A stretch of DNA of 64,000 nucleotides from Mixophyes australis (GCA_036250195.1 JAVHZZ010000003.1:341415875-341479874); one strand, 5' to 3'; numbered from the stretch's first letter, positions 1-10,529 are shown. Notes: generated by a model not told the origin, from the letters alone. Made by a program: numbers and translations.

Positions 1-499
1 AATCCCCCCCATAGAGAACGGTGGTAATCATTTTCATGATTACCACAATGCCGACAACCAGCATGCCTACAAAGAAAGATTGATTTGAAAAAAAACCCAA
101 CGCCAATATAATCAGAATTACCCAAAAACCGAAGGTGCACAGTTCCGATGCCTGGATGAGGCTGACAGCAAGTAATTGCGAGGACAAAGCTCTCCGGCAT
201 TTCACTTGGACGTGACTGAACAGTACGAGCTAGATACATGTTCATTTAAAGCGGCAATGTGCAGACCCCGCACTGCCTGGCAGCTAACAGCTTCTGATTT
301 GCTGTTAGCTGCCGTCTGTCTAGATGATTGGGGAATGCTGAATTGAACTGGTGAGTGAGAGGCTGACTTGTTGCCATCCACTTGAGACCAGGAGCGGACC
401 CGATATGTGAGTTAGATAGTAGGTTTGGGAAGGAAAAATCGCATGAAAAAAAATGAAAACATAAATCTTTCTGTGTGCCAATGCTGCGACCCCCCCCCC

Positions 500-731
500 C
501 AGGACCCAGCACCCGAGACTGCAGCCTGATCAGCCTATTGGTTGATCAGGCCCTGCTTGTGACCACTGGGTAGCCATTGTGCCATGAAATGATTATTTGT
601 TTGTTGACTTATAAAAGCCTGTGTAGTTTTATGTAGTTCAGTTTGCTGTCATGTTGACTTGTGAGCTCTGTGCACGCACAATAAAGAATCTTAATGAGAC
701 TTCATCTTTGTTCCTGAATTATTCTATCACA
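500..731 (+). mobile_element. Endogenous retrovirus LTR (5' boundary unclear)
   Basis: Seen: a CCAAT-like box (cctattggttg, about 530), a TATA-like box (cttataaaagcc, about 609), a polyadenylation signal (aataaag, about 681) and a CA end at 731, in the order U3-R-U5. A sequence starting TGGAGATCCC at 736 sits where a primer-binding site would be; I could not match it to a tRNA with confidence. Retroviral pol remnants follow on the same strand (4.2-4.6 and 5.97-6.4 kb), which supports reading this as the 5' LTR of that provirus. No second LTR was seen downstream, so the 3' end is lost or too diverged. The left edge is not defined. Confidence 0.5.
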
Positions 732-1168
732 TTTCATGGAGATCCCACCGATATAGATCCGTTGAACACACAAAGAAGGAAGGGGCATCCGGAACATGGC
801 TGCATGGACCAAAGTGGCTAAATGCAAGAAGATACGATTCACTGCTTCTTACTCTGCTCCATGTATCCTTGTTCTCGACAATCTGCCTTTCTTTGTCACC
901 ACTGATCTATGCTCTATGAAGTCTAGTTAAAGATTGTAAGTATTCTTTCTGTTGAATATTTTATGTACTATTGATTGTGAGATTTTAATTAGGCAGGGAC
1001 ATTTTCTGTGCCATATTGACAGAAACTGTGCCTTTCGGTGAGTGGTTCAGAGTGTGATTGGATGGTCCTTGATCAGGTGATGGACTGACAGATAGAGTTA
1101 ACCTGTTTTTGATCAGATAGTGTCAGGGACATTTTCCCCAAAAGTTGAAAACACATAGAACACAGCAG
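732..1168 (+). other. Probable retroviral leader, no gene seen
   Basis: This stretch lies between the LTR and the first MITE and should be the old untranslated leader and start of gag if the provirus reading is right. No frame of useful length is open and no motif was recognised. Confidence 0.25.
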
Positions 1169-1345
1169 GGAGTAAATGTATCAAGCTGAGATTTTTCCGG
1201 CGGGTTTGAAAAACCAATCAGATTCTAGCTACCATTTATTTAGTACATTCTACAAAATGATAGCTAGAATCTGATTGGTTGCTATAGGCAACATCTCCAC
1301 TTTTCAAACCCGCCAGAAAACTCTCAGCTTGATACATTTACCCCC
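1169..1345. mobile_element. Palindromic MITE, copy A (Harbinger-like)
   Basis: The two halves are inverted repeats: outer 'gtaaatgtatcaagctgag' against 'ctcagcttgatacatttac', inner 'accaatcagattctagct' against 'agctagaatctgattggt'. The left arm lacks the block 'gtggagatgttgcctatagc' that the right arm keeps. The same family occurs at 1.72, 20.8, 34.8, 44.1, 49.7 and 50.0 kb. No coding capacity. Confidence 0.8.
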
Positions 1346-1721
1346 AGAGCGGAACTAGAGAGCTGTGCCACTGGAACACATTGTAAAGCCGATATAGCAG
1401 AGTGTGTAATATGTGTGCATGGCGTGTGGTTTAAAGATCCTAAAAAGATGGGAGGTAATTTTGTCTTAAATAGGAGATAAATGCTATTACCATTGTGTGG
1501 GGAAATAATGACACTATAAAGATAAAACTGCTGTAAAGAAGTGACAGCACTGTGGGACAAGGCACATTTTTGTTGGATTATAATTCCTCAAGGCAGTCCA
1601 ACGAGTGGGATGTATAAAAGATATGGTGATGTGTTAGTCAAGTTTCTAAAGAGATGGCATGGAAAATATCCTGAGAAATTGACAGTAGCCTAAAATTGCT
1701 CTATTATGTGGCTGTGCATGA
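1346..1721. other. Unassigned stretch between two MITE copies
   Basis: No gene or recognisable repeat. Probably old proviral internal sequence, judged only from its position. Confidence 0.25.
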
Positions 1722-1910
1722 GATTGATCAAGCTGCAAGTTTCCAGTGGGTTTGAAAAGTGGAGATGTTGCCCATAGCAACCAATCAGATTCTAGCTATA
1801 ATTTTGTAGAATGTACTAAATAAATGATAACTAGAATCTGATTGGTTGCTATAGGCACCATCTCTACTTTTCAAACCTGCCAGAAACTCGCAGCTTGATA
1901 AATTTACGCC
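1722..1910. mobile_element. Palindromic MITE, copy B (Harbinger-like)
   Basis: Same family as copy A. The left arm runs from 'gatcaagctgcaagtttcc' and the right arm ends '...cgcagcttgataaattta'. Internal arms carry 'caatcagattctagct' and its complement. The duplication of one MITE family within 600 bp looks like two independent insertions, because their arms differ at many positions. Confidence 0.75.
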
Positions 1911-2224
1911 TTGGTCTGTGAATTGGTATGTCCTTTTGATCTATGTTAAAGATGGTTTTAACATAAGTTCTGAATAGATTTGGTTCTTAAGACATGATAT
2001 AACTTACAATTAGAAAGGTTATTTTCTTTTGATTATTTTAAACCTTGACAGATCAAAAGTAAATATAAAGGGAAGTTTTTCTTTGAGGAAGTGATAGTTT
2101 CTGTGTGTGCTGCTCAGCAAGTATTACATATGATATAAATGGAGTGAAATTCCTAAAAAATGGAATAAGAGCCTCAATCACTTCCAAGATCTTTCCCTCT
2201 CATGGGATCATTTAAAATGATGAC

Positions 2225-2623
2225 TTGATATGTTTGTGTGAAATGGTCAAAAAGAAAAATGACAGAGAAAAACTGAAATGTTTTATGCTATGTTTAGAAA
2301 AATGTAAAATTTCATGTGCTGATTCCTCACTAAAGCCACTACCTTATGTGGAACAAATGAATTTCACTGCGTCATCTTACTTGGTTCCAGTGCTGGCAAC
2401 TGCACCTTTATATTCGATTTTAATGGAACTTCCCAGAATTACACAAGATGAATATAAAGAAATAACCACTTTAGAAACAGCAATGCAGAGTCAAATGAAT
2501 GATAGACAACAAAATACAATAAGTGTTAAAGATACTGATATTCCGAGTCCTAGTGACAAGACTAGACTTCATCCCCTGCACAAGGTCAAATACTGTATGG
2601 GGGAGTCCCAGGACGATAACTAA
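2225..2623 (+). pseudogene. Possible gag remnant of the endogenous retrovirus
   Basis: An open frame of 132 codons lies between the LTR and the pol remnants on the same strand. It begins with a Lys/Cys-rich stretch and continues with a Pro/Leu-rich stretch (APLYSILMELP, about residues 60-70) that resembles the proline-rich region after matrix in class I retroviral gag. It lacks a visible major homology region or zinc knuckle and is much shorter than a full gag. The assignment rests mainly on position and strand, so it could also be a chance open frame. Confidence 0.3.
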
Positions 2624-2818
2624 AATCTGTCCAGCAACCAGAAAGCTATAAGTCTGTTAGACAAAGATGGCAATGAATGGAAAGGTTACACTAGTTGACT
2701 TTAGGACGATCATAGTCTGTTTCCTCCCCCATATGTAGTACAAACAAAAGCTATGGGAGAGGACTAAAGACCTTATTGATTGTATTGTACTTTATGATTG
2801 TCATGAAGTTTTTTTTCC
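2624..2818 (+). other. Unassigned stretch before the hAT-like insertion
   Basis: No recognisable feature. It ends in the left copy of the 8-bp target duplication of the element that follows. Confidence 0.25.
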
Positions 2819-2826
2819 CTTATGGG

Positions 2827-2971
2827 CAGGGCCGCCATCAGGGGGATACAGGGGGTACCCTTGTACCGGGCCCGGGCTCTCCATGGGGCCCCCGTGGGAC
2901 ACACATACCAGGGGGCCCGCTGTCTTCAGTGGACAGAGCCGTAACTGTACCTCAGCACTTAACTTACTTAC

Positions 2972-3022
<51 letters not shown>

Positions 3023-3066
3023 AAAAAGTGATTATATATGTTTACACATATAATCACTTTTTTTAC

Positions 3067-3110
<44 letters not shown>

Positions 3111-3112
3111 TC

Positions 3113-3156
<44 letters not shown>

Positions 3157-3445
3157 GGCCCCCCTTTAACTTACCTTTCAATCACCTAAGTCCGACCCCC
3201 TTCACGGAAGAGGGGACCAGGGAGGGAGCCGGATCGTTACCACAAAAGGTAATTTTATTTTAAAAAAAAATTTTCTACAGGATTTTTTTTTCATTGCCTT
3301 GGGCCCCCTTTCCCCCTGGGCCCCCGGGCACCTGCCCATCGTGCCCAGTTGGAAAGACGGCCCTGGTTCATCGGGAGGGGGGGGTCATCGGGGGGCCCTG
3401 CCTGCTTCATTGTACTGGGCCCCACGATTTCTGATGGCGGCCCTG
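2827..3445. mobile_element. Non-autonomous hAT-like element with 8-bp target duplication
   Basis: Terminal inverted repeats CAGGGCCGCCATCAG (from 2827) and CTGATGGCGGCCCTG (to 3445). Both ends are flanked by the perfect 8-bp direct repeat CTTATGGG (2819-2826 and 3446-3453). CAGGG-type ends with an 8-bp duplication are the hAT superfamily signature. The interior is very GC-rich at both ends (runs of ggcccc) around a core of TA/TG microsatellite. No transposase frame is present. It sits inside the decayed provirus, so it is younger than that provirus. Confidence 0.85.
2974..3152. repeat. Compound (TA)n/(GT)n microsatellite inside the hAT-like element
   Basis: Three TA runs: 2974-3004 followed by GT, then about 3068-3110, then about 3113-3152. 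A small hairpin (gattatatg...catataatc) lies between the first two. Likely expanded after insertion of the host element. Confidence 0.9.
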
Positions 3446-3654
3446 CTTATGGGTACTTTTAAATCAGATATCTCACAGCACTTCAGTGCTCCCAATTCAG
3501 TCATATGCTGGAAGTGTGCCCTTCTCTTCCTTCCTGTGTCATGAATTATGGTTTCAGTGTGTTAGAGGGAAGGAAAGGGGGTCTGTGGGGGATTGACATT
3601 GCAGAATTTCTCCAAATATTGCGCACTGTGAAAGATCAAGGAACAGGAGGGAAA

Positions 3655-3945
3655 CATTCTTCAAAGGAAGAATGAAACTTAAACTGCAGGGAAGTGGGTT
3701 CAAAGGAAATTTGAGGAAAAAATACTTCACAGTAGTGGATAAGTGGAACAGCCTCCCATCAGAGGTGGTTGAGGCTAATATAGTAAAGCAATTTAAACAT
3801 GCTTGGAATAGTCATAAGGATATCCTTACAAAGATTAAAGGACCAAATAGGGTTTGAGGTTATCATAGGTTAATAAAAAAAATAGGAAGACTAGATGGGC
3901 CAAGCGGACCTTATCTGCCATCAAATTCTATGTTTCTATTTTTCT
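3655..3945 (+). pseudogene. CR1-like LINE, 3' end of the RT reading frame and tail
   Basis: A frame at 3672-3857 ends with a C-terminal block containing VDKWNSLPSEVVEA and FKHAWNSHKD. This matches the conserved reverse-transcriptase C-terminus of CR1-type LINEs (W-N-S-L-P followed by a K-x-x-W helix). It is followed by a short untranslated region and a tail of ATTCTATGTTTCT type, a CR1 hallmark. Everything upstream of the last 60 codons is missing, as expected for a 5'-truncated copy. It lies within the decayed provirus region on the same strand; no clear target duplication was found. Confidence 0.7.
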
Positions 3946-4225
3946 ATATTTTTAAGAAAAAAAAATATATTTTGTTGTGGAAGTTGTATGTGGAATTTTG
4001 GGTTTTTATGAGAATTGTTTGAATATGTATGGCAGAGAATGCTTTTGTATGTGTGAGTATACTTTAATTATTCATGAGTAATTAAAATGTCTCCAGAGTA
4101 TTAACAAGCAGAGCTTACATTACATCTGATCAGTATTTAATTATTCAAAGCATGCTGAGACTTGTAGTTGCACCGCTGTAGGCTGTCAGTTATCAGTCTA
4201 TTTTTGTTTCTCTTCCACTATATTT

Positions 4226-4562
4226 ATGCAAATACCACCTGATATTATATATTTTTCTTTTGCTGACTCGCGTTCTACTTTTTATCTCCGTTCCCATAGA
4301 TACCAAATCTTATTTGTCTTTATTTACAGAGGTATGCCGTATACTTGGACCATGGAGTCCAAGGATTCATGGATAGTTCAACCATTTTTAGTAAAAATCG
4401 TACTTACAACCTTGCTTCCTTTTCTCCCAAAGGTGCTTCATTCTAATTTAATATGTGGTTTGTCTTCTCCTTTGTTCATCTGAGTTTGAAACTTCTCCTT
4501 CAGATTTTCAAGAACTGCCCACATACCTTGCACACACTGGTTACAAGCTCTCTAAAGACATA
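4226..4562 (+). pseudogene. Endogenous retrovirus pol: reverse transcriptase remnant
   Basis: Three short blocks in two frames match class I (gamma/epsilon-like) retroviral RT in the right order: a block with FIYRGMPYTWT (about 4316-4350), one with VQGFMDSSTIF (from 4357), and after a frameshift the active-site block and thumb-side helix (ending GYKLSKD near 4559). The active-site box at 4452-4463 reads YVVC instead of YVDD, so both catalytic aspartates are gone, and a TAA stop immediately precedes it. At least one frameshift separates the QGF block from the YVDD position. The remnant is dead. It stops at an L2 insertion and pol resumes beyond it. Confidence 0.75.
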
Positions 4563-4571
4563 AACATATCA

Positions 4572-5955
4572 TAATTCGCATCATTTATTTATATAGCGCC
4601 AGCAAATTCCGTAGCTCTTTACAATTGGGAACAAACATTAATAAAACAATACTGAGTAATACATACAGACAGAGAGGTAAGAGAACCCTGCTTGCAAGCT
4701 TACAATCTATGGGACAATGAGAGTTTGAAACACAAGGGTATGTGCTACATCATATTGCACATTGGACCAGCTAGAATGCAAAGGTAAAAGTAATGATTGG
4801 GCTGTGTGATCAGTCACACAGCAGTGTTGGTCAGAGGGTTGTTGTCTTGTGTTAACTGTGTAGAGGGTGGTAATTGGGTAACCTATGGAGATTAAGATGC
4901 TGGTTGAGGAATATCATAACCTTGTCTGAAGAGCTGGGTTTTCAGATAACGCTTGAAGGTTTGAAGACTAAAGGAAAGTTTTACTGTGCGAGAGAGGGAA
5001 TTCCACAAAGTGGGTGCAGCACGAAAAAAGTCCTGTAACCGAGAATGGGAGGATGTGATGAGAGTGGAAGAGAGACGCAGATCTTGTGCAGAACGGAGGT
5101 GTTGAGTTGGGAGATATTTTGAGACAAGCGAGGAGATGTATGTCGGTGCAATTTTGTTGACGGCATTGTATGTTTGTAGAAGAATTTTATATTGGATTCA
5201 TTGAAAAACAGGCAACCAATGTAGTGACTGACAGAGTGGCTCAGCAGAGGAAGAACGGTTTGCAAGGCGTGCAAGATAGATTGTAGGGTTCAAGTCTGAT
5301 TTTGGGAAGAGCAGTAAAGAGGGAATTGCAGTAGTCGATGCGGGAGATGATGAGTGCATGAATTAAGGTTTTTGCAGTGTCTTGTGTAAGATTTGTACGT
5401 ATTCTGGAAATCTTGTTTAGATGTATGTAACATGATTTAGTTATATAGTCAATGTGAGGAATAAAAGATAGTTGTGAGTCAAGGATTACACCTAGGCAGC
5501 GAGCTTGCGGGGTGGGATTTATGGTCATGTTATCAACAGAAATAGAAATATCAGGCAGGTGACTTCTGTTTTTGGGTGGGAATATTGTTAATTCAGTTTT
5601 TGAAAATTCGAGTTTCAGTTGGCGAGAAGTCATCTAAGATGAAATGGCAGAAAGACAGTCAGTAACGCGAGACAACACAGATGGTGAAAGATCATGAGAG
5701 GATAGATAGATTTGTGTATCATCTGCATAGAGATGGTACTGAAATCCAAAGGAGCTTATTAGTTTTCCAAGAGAAGTGGTGTAGATAGAGAATAGCAGAG
5801 GACCTAGCACTGAGCCTTGTGGTACTCCAACTGATAAAGGAAGTGGAGCAGAGGTGGATCCAGAGAAAGTAACACTGAAAGAGCGATTAGATAGGTAGGA
5901 TGAGAACCAGAATAGGACAGTGCCTTCAAGGCCTAGGGATTGTAGCATTTGTAAG
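4572..5955 (-). mobile_element. 5'-truncated L2 LINE with target duplication
   Basis: Minus-strand RT is recognisable: [13 protein letters not shown] (about 5790-5830) and the active-site YADDTQIYL with YADD intact at 5718-5729. One in-frame TAG (5634-5636, probably from Trp) and a frameshift near 5270 break the frame. The 3' end on the minus strand is the L2-type GCGCTATATAAATAAATGATG tail (plus-strand 4578-4604). Direct repeats AACATATCA flank it (4563-4571 and 5956-5964), consistent with target-primed insertion. The endonuclease half is absent because of 5' truncation. The insertion splits the retroviral pol remnant. Confidence 0.85.
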
Positions 5956-5964
5956 AACATATCA

Positions 5965-6425
5965 CAATATCTCAAATAATCAAATGGGTGCTGGTGTTAA
6001 TACTCCCCAACAATATTGTACTTGTACATTGTAATGTTTTGAATCCAGCTTCTCTCATGCCAGTTTATGAAACTGATAAGTTCCAACAAGTGAGCTATCA
6101 GAAATGAGGCCCCTTGAATGCAAAATTTATCTTCATAACTGTTTATCATGTGTTGTTGAACAAACTTTACCAAGGCTTGATTTCAGTAAAGTTCAACTTC
6201 AAAATCCAGATTTGACTTGTTATGTTGATGGTAGTTGTCACAAGCTGACAGAAAAAGGTACAATCAGGATATGCAGTAATTAATGTCATACAAACTGTAT
6301 ATTCCTTCTTGTTGCTGCCATCTCATCAGCACAATCGGCTGAACTCAAAGCTCTGACAAAGGCATGTTAATTAGCAGAGAACAAAAGTGTCAATATACAC
6401 ATACGCACTCTAGATAAGTTTTTCT
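5965..6425 (+). pseudogene. Endogenous retrovirus pol: connection and RNase H remnant
   Basis: Continues the provirus after the L2 insertion. Seen: a connection-domain block containing NPASLMPVYETDKF (about 6048-6090), a stop codon and frameshift, then the RNase H start with NPDLTCYVDGSC (about 6203-6238; first catalytic Asp in VDGS) and, in another frame, QSAELKALTKA (about 6330-6365; second catalytic acid in AELKAL). The third-acid region (normally T-D-S near 6405) is not conserved. The spacing and motifs fit class I retroviruses. Between RT and this block several hundred bases of pol are missing. Confidence 0.75.
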
Positions 6426-6447
6426 CTACATGACCCCACATAACAAA

Positions 6448-6456
<9 letters not shown>

Positions 6457-6539
<83 letters not shown>
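6457..6539. repeat. (TA)n microsatellite
   Basis: An uninterrupted TA run of about 80 bp preceded by an A-run. Likely polymorphic in length and liable to assembly error. Confidence 0.95.
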
Positions 6540-6541
<2 letters not shown>

Positions 6542-6551
6542 GGAAAGTGAG

Positions 6552-6887
6552 GTGAAACAGGACCTCAAGGCCACCCATGATGGGGTGGAGGAATACCAAC
6601 CACATGAAAAACCATCTGGGGATAGTGGTCATAGATCAATCTCTCAGCAATTACTTCGCAAAATGTATGAAAGCAATGTATCATTAGACCAAAACATGGA
6701 TCACATAAGAAACATACTTACCATGATCCATACCACCTTTGTGGGATTGACCAATGCCATTGTTCATTATATTGGCCATTCACTTGTTTACCCTCCTGCC
6801 CTTGTGGTACCTCTTTACCCTCCATCCCCAGTGGGATCTGTTTACCCTCCAATGATAAAAATGAATATCCTGGTGAAAATATTTTGA
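6552..6887 (+). CDS. Unidentified 111-codon open frame, doubtful
   Basis: Not recognised. The sequence has a Ser/Gln-rich start, an amphipathic middle (repeated hydrophobic spacing around residues 40-75) and a Pro/Tyr/Val-rich tail with three near-repeats of LYPP. The middle vaguely resembles the helical C-terminus of Myb/SANT proteins carried by Harbinger transposons, but that is a guess. It could equally be a chance frame or a fragment of proviral env. Confidence 0.15.
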   Translation: MKQDLKATHDGVEEYQPHEKPSGDSGHRSISQQLLRKMYESNVSLDQNMDHIRNILTMIHTTFVGLTNAIVHYIGHSLVYPPALVVPLYPPSPVGSVYPPMIKMNILVKIF

Positions 6888-8049
6888 CTGCAAAAATTCA
6901 TCCCCAATTAAAACCTTAACAGTAACCTAGAAAGTCAAGTTTACATGGTTCCTATTCTAGGTGTATATAGAGAGTGAGTCTACTTTTTTGCCAATGTAAG
7001 TGTAACGATTACAAATGACATTGATTATTACTCTAACTAGTTAATCAATAATAACAGCAATGGCAATTTATCTATTTTATAGAGCAGCAGTCTCCATTAC
7101 ATTAGTTGAAAATTGTCATAACAGCAAAAAGAAAAATATAATTGCCTTTAACCACTCCATGACTGAATGTACTTTATGCCTTCTCAACCAGATACATTTA
7201 ATGGAATTTATTGGTTACACTTCTTTTTGTATTAATTATTATATATTAGTTTCTTTATATATTGTTTATGTCGGACATAAAGGAATTAGTTTTAGGAGCA
7301 TATTGGACATGTTTTTATTGGTATTTTTCATTTTACATAGAGAGCATAGAAAAACTGTAGAAAAAAAACATAAAATACTTAACTATGGCTCTACCCTCTG
7401 TAATTTTTATTTTAAGTATTTTTTGAAGAATTGTAAGGTAACAATACATAAGTGAAGATGAAAGAGTGGCAATATAGGATTACCTTTTTTTTATAGATGG
7501 GGGTAAGGGGGGATAATGTGAGCATGATAGAAGTAAATTAGTCCTATAATATAAATTTGTAAGAATTTACTGTACAAAATATACTGCAATATGCCATTGG
7601 ATTGGTAGGTTAGTGGAAAAGTAAAGAATAGGTGGCGATCATTTAGAGAGAGGGGAAAAGAGAGACCAGATTTTGTTAATGATCTCAGTCATAGGAGGTA
7701 TATTGCATTTCCTGGAGTCAGCAAAGCAACACCTTACTACTAAGGTGATATGTTGGACAATGACAAAATCCGCTTTCGTTTTATTTTATAAACTGTTTAA
7801 TTACGTCAAACAGAGAGCAATATACAGACATACAACAAAGCATGTATCAACATGAGCTAGGATTATGCAGTAATAAGCATTAAGGATAAAGTGGTGTTGT
7901 TCATATAGTAGCAATAATAGATTCCCAGTCTTCAAATAAAGTTCAGGTAGGGTACTTTCCGTTCAGCACAGATTTTATGATACAATAATGTAAAAAGAAA
8001 AATATTAACATGTGTAATATACATAAAAAAATTAGAAGAACAAGAAAAT
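6888..8049. other. AT-rich stretch, no gene seen
   Basis: Several short open frames exist because of local composition. None has domain-like features, and no repeat family was recognised apart from the L1 pieces that start at about 8050. Confidence 0.4.
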
Positions 8050-8870
8050 CAAAATCAAATTATGGAGAAAACATAAATCCACTTTGTTCAAACCTAGATT
8101 TTTGTATAAAAAATGCTAACAAAGGTTCTGGTTGGTGACTCGATTTCATAAAGGTCTGTATCTGCGAGCACCCCCACCATATATGTGATATGTCCTCTTC
8201 TTGACCACTACCGTAAAAACAAAAATAGGAGGAGTGAAGAATCCTTGAATATAGATGACTTTGTCATTGCATCAATCATTAATTTTCATGAAATGTATGA
8301 TGTCATTGAGATAAGAGCTACATCTTTATATGTAGAGTTTGGGTATTTTTGTATATCACAAGACCTGTTAATAAAAAATTATAATATGAATTTTGAGTAA
8401 GAGCCTTTACAGGGGGATATGAAAGATGATCTTGAAGGATGTAAAATGTTAAAGATAGACCGAAATGTAGCAAGTGTCTACTCTGCTGGAAGCCATGGGT
8501 GATCCACTAGTTCAACATTTCAGATATATAGTAGTTCAGGAGTAAATTGTTAATTGTGCCAGGGAAACAACTCAAATGTGCTCTAGGACGATAGAAACTG
8601 TTGTCAGGGAAGACCATTATTGGAGAAGATGCCAAAGTAATGGGTCTGAAGAAGCTACCCTGAGCCGTGGCAACTGAGGTAGCCAAAGTATACAGTCTGT
8701 TGTGATTGGATTACGTTTAACATGTTCAAGACTCAATCATTGTCAGGTAGCAGAAATATTATCTAGGTGAAGAAGCTGGGGTAGATGCACTCTTTTGATG
8801 TATAGGTAGAGCTGCAATAGCTCCTTCTGGATGGAGATGAATAAGTATGTCCCTACTCATCTGCGGTGAT
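8050..8870 (-). pseudogene. L1-like LINE ORF2, C-terminal region
   Basis: Read on the minus strand, broken frames contain a block like 'FPGTINNLLLNYYI' (about 8570-8530), then a block ending YPPVKALTQN, and nearer the 3' end HIWWGCSQIQTFM (about 8180-8140). The last corresponds to the conserved HIWWxCPxIQxFW block close to the L1 ORF2 C-terminus. Many stops and frameshifts. Together with the next two L1 pieces this is an old, scrambled L1. Confidence 0.6.
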
Positions 8871-8875
8871 TGACC

Positions 8876-9262
8876 AAATTATTATTATTATTATTATTAT
8901 TAATTTTTATTTATAGGGCGCCACTAGATGTCCGTAGCGCCGTACAGGGACAAACAAAATTACAATACAAGGAGAGACAGCACAGTACAGTAAACAATAA
9001 GCACAGTAACTCCGTGAGCTCAAAGCACAGCAAGGGCGGGGGAGGGGAGAGGGGAAGGTCTGCATACGACGGAGCCCAAGAGGGAGGGCACGGATGATAG
9101 GGAGACCCCCAGGGGGGGAGGGGAGGGGACGGGGGGAAGAGGGTCCTCGAGTAGGACGGCAAGGTTGATGGAGAGCAAAGTTAACAGTGGTGAAGACAGG
9201 AGGAGAGGTGACCCTGCTCAAAGGAGCGTACAATCTAAGGGGTGAAGTAGACAGACAGAGAG
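8876..9262 (-). mobile_element. L2-like LINE 3' end
   Basis: The minus-strand 3' end reads GCGCCCTATAAATAAAAATT followed by a (TAA)n tail (plus-strand 8879-8903). Upstream are a C/T-rich untranslated region and the phrase 'cttagattgtacgctc', both typical of L2-type 3' ends in this window. No coding part is retained. It interrupts the L1 remnant, so it is younger. Confidence 0.65.
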
Positions 9263-9419
9263 ACCAGTCATGAAGGCCCTGTTTAAACTTTGTGTTAGTA
9301 CTGATTAAATACAATACCTCCTTATGCTTTGTTTATTCCTTCAAAAATTAAATAGAAATTGTGTTTTCTTGCAGTAGGCCATATGGAAATTACAATTAAG
9401 TAAGGCAAATAGTCACTAA

Positions 9420-9795
9420 TTAATTTAAAAATGTCCTTAAAATGCTTATAATATGTGCCTGTGAAGCCATCTGTCCCTGAGGCCTTAGAGGATTTAGGAT
9501 TGAGAAGTCAATTCATCTTGGGTAATTGGCAATGTCCACAGCGGATAAGGTAGGAACTCCTAGACTATATATTCTGGATGGTGTGTGAAGCCTCCAGTGC
9601 ATAAGTGAATTTGAACAATAGGGGAGGTGATTTGGGTGCCAGTTAAAGATGTATCTAGCTTGTTGCATTCGCCATAGAAGAGGCAGTTATTGGTACCTAA
9701 TACTCCCTCAGCATGAAATTTACATGTCAAGTCCATTAACATTTGTGCAAATCAAGACGTTTTGTGCAACATTTCCAGTCTGTTGATTTCTTTAG
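9420..9795 (-). pseudogene. L1-like LINE ORF2, segment before and into RT
   Basis: Minus-strand translation shows, in broken frames, 'KEINRLEMLHK' (about 9800-9765), 'ITSPIVQIH' and then KASGTDGFTGTYYK (about 9490-9445). The last is the highly conserved K-x-P-G-x-D-G-F motif at the start of the L1 reverse transcriptase. The order inside this piece is normal. Its position relative to the neighbouring L1 pieces is not. Confidence 0.65.
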
Positions 9796-9799
9796 TGAG

Positions 9800-10110
9800 T
9801 GAATGGATTTCTGCAGTTTTTAAAGAACTTTAGTTGGTACTATGGCAGGCAGGGCTTGGAACATGTTCACAACTTGAGACATGATATTCATTTTTGCTGC
9901 ATTGGCATAGCCCACCTAGGAGATAAGAAAACCATTCCATTTGTTGGGGATAAATTTAAGTGTTTTGAGTAATCTTTGTTACTAAATATTTTCATTTGTG
10001 AGGTTGCCATTTAAATTTAAAGTTAGGGGTTATATGTACCTTCAAATTGGCAGGCATATTGAGATCTAAAACCTTAGTTTTATCAGCATTTATCTTAAAA
10101 TTATATTAAA
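9800..10110 (-). pseudogene. L1-like LINE ORF2, segment after the RT active site
   Basis: Minus-strand translation gives NADKTKVLDL-like sequence (about 10100-10070), then FKFKWQ, then 'NAAKMNIMSQVVNMFQALP' (about 9905-9850). This matches the L1 ORF2 block downstream of the active site (a R-x-N-x-x-K-M-N helix followed by L-x-x-F-x-x-L-P). In an intact L1 it should follow the 9420-9795 segment, but here it precedes it on the coding strand. Confidence 0.6.
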
Positions 10111-10529
10111 TAGACCTCATGGCGTATTGGAGCTTATACACTGTACAAACTATTTTGCGGCGTCTCTCATCTTTTTTTTTTTTAAACCAAGCATGTTCTG
10201 GATTGGAATGCAAATATGGGGCCCCTCCTGGGCTGAAGATAAGAAGACTGCAATGAACAAGGGAGCCCTCCTGGCCAGAAGAACTGAAGATATTTTCAAG
10301 CAGAGACTTTGGAATACAAATTTATTTGGACTTGGTTTTCAAGCATTTTTGGATTAAAAGATGCTGATGAAAGAAAAATTTTGATTGGTGAGTATTTTGG
10401 GGTTTTCTTATTTTAAATAAATGTATGTGGTAGGAATGAGGGTGTGTATTGTCTTTATTGAGGTTTTATTATTTTTTTTATTAAAAGTGTGTGGTTGTAA
10501 ACAGGGTGTTGTGGTTTATTTACCATTTG
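10111..10529. other. Unassigned, repeat-like stretch
   Basis: Contains an ataaatg-rich segment (about 10410-10500) that resembles the tail of an interspersed repeat, but I cannot name the family. No gene. Confidence 0.3.

Noticed and set aside
2225..2623. Host gene exon
   Set aside because: It sits between LTR and pol remnants on the same strand without splice signals I could support; a gag remnant is the simpler reading, itself uncertain.
6426..6632. Frame with a long alternating Ile-Tyr tract
   Set aside because: Translation of the (TA)n microsatellite.
7060..7455. 131-codon open frame with hydrophobic stretches resembling membrane segments
   Set aside because: The Phe/Leu/Ile/Tyr richness follows from T-rich DNA; nothing else supports a membrane protein.
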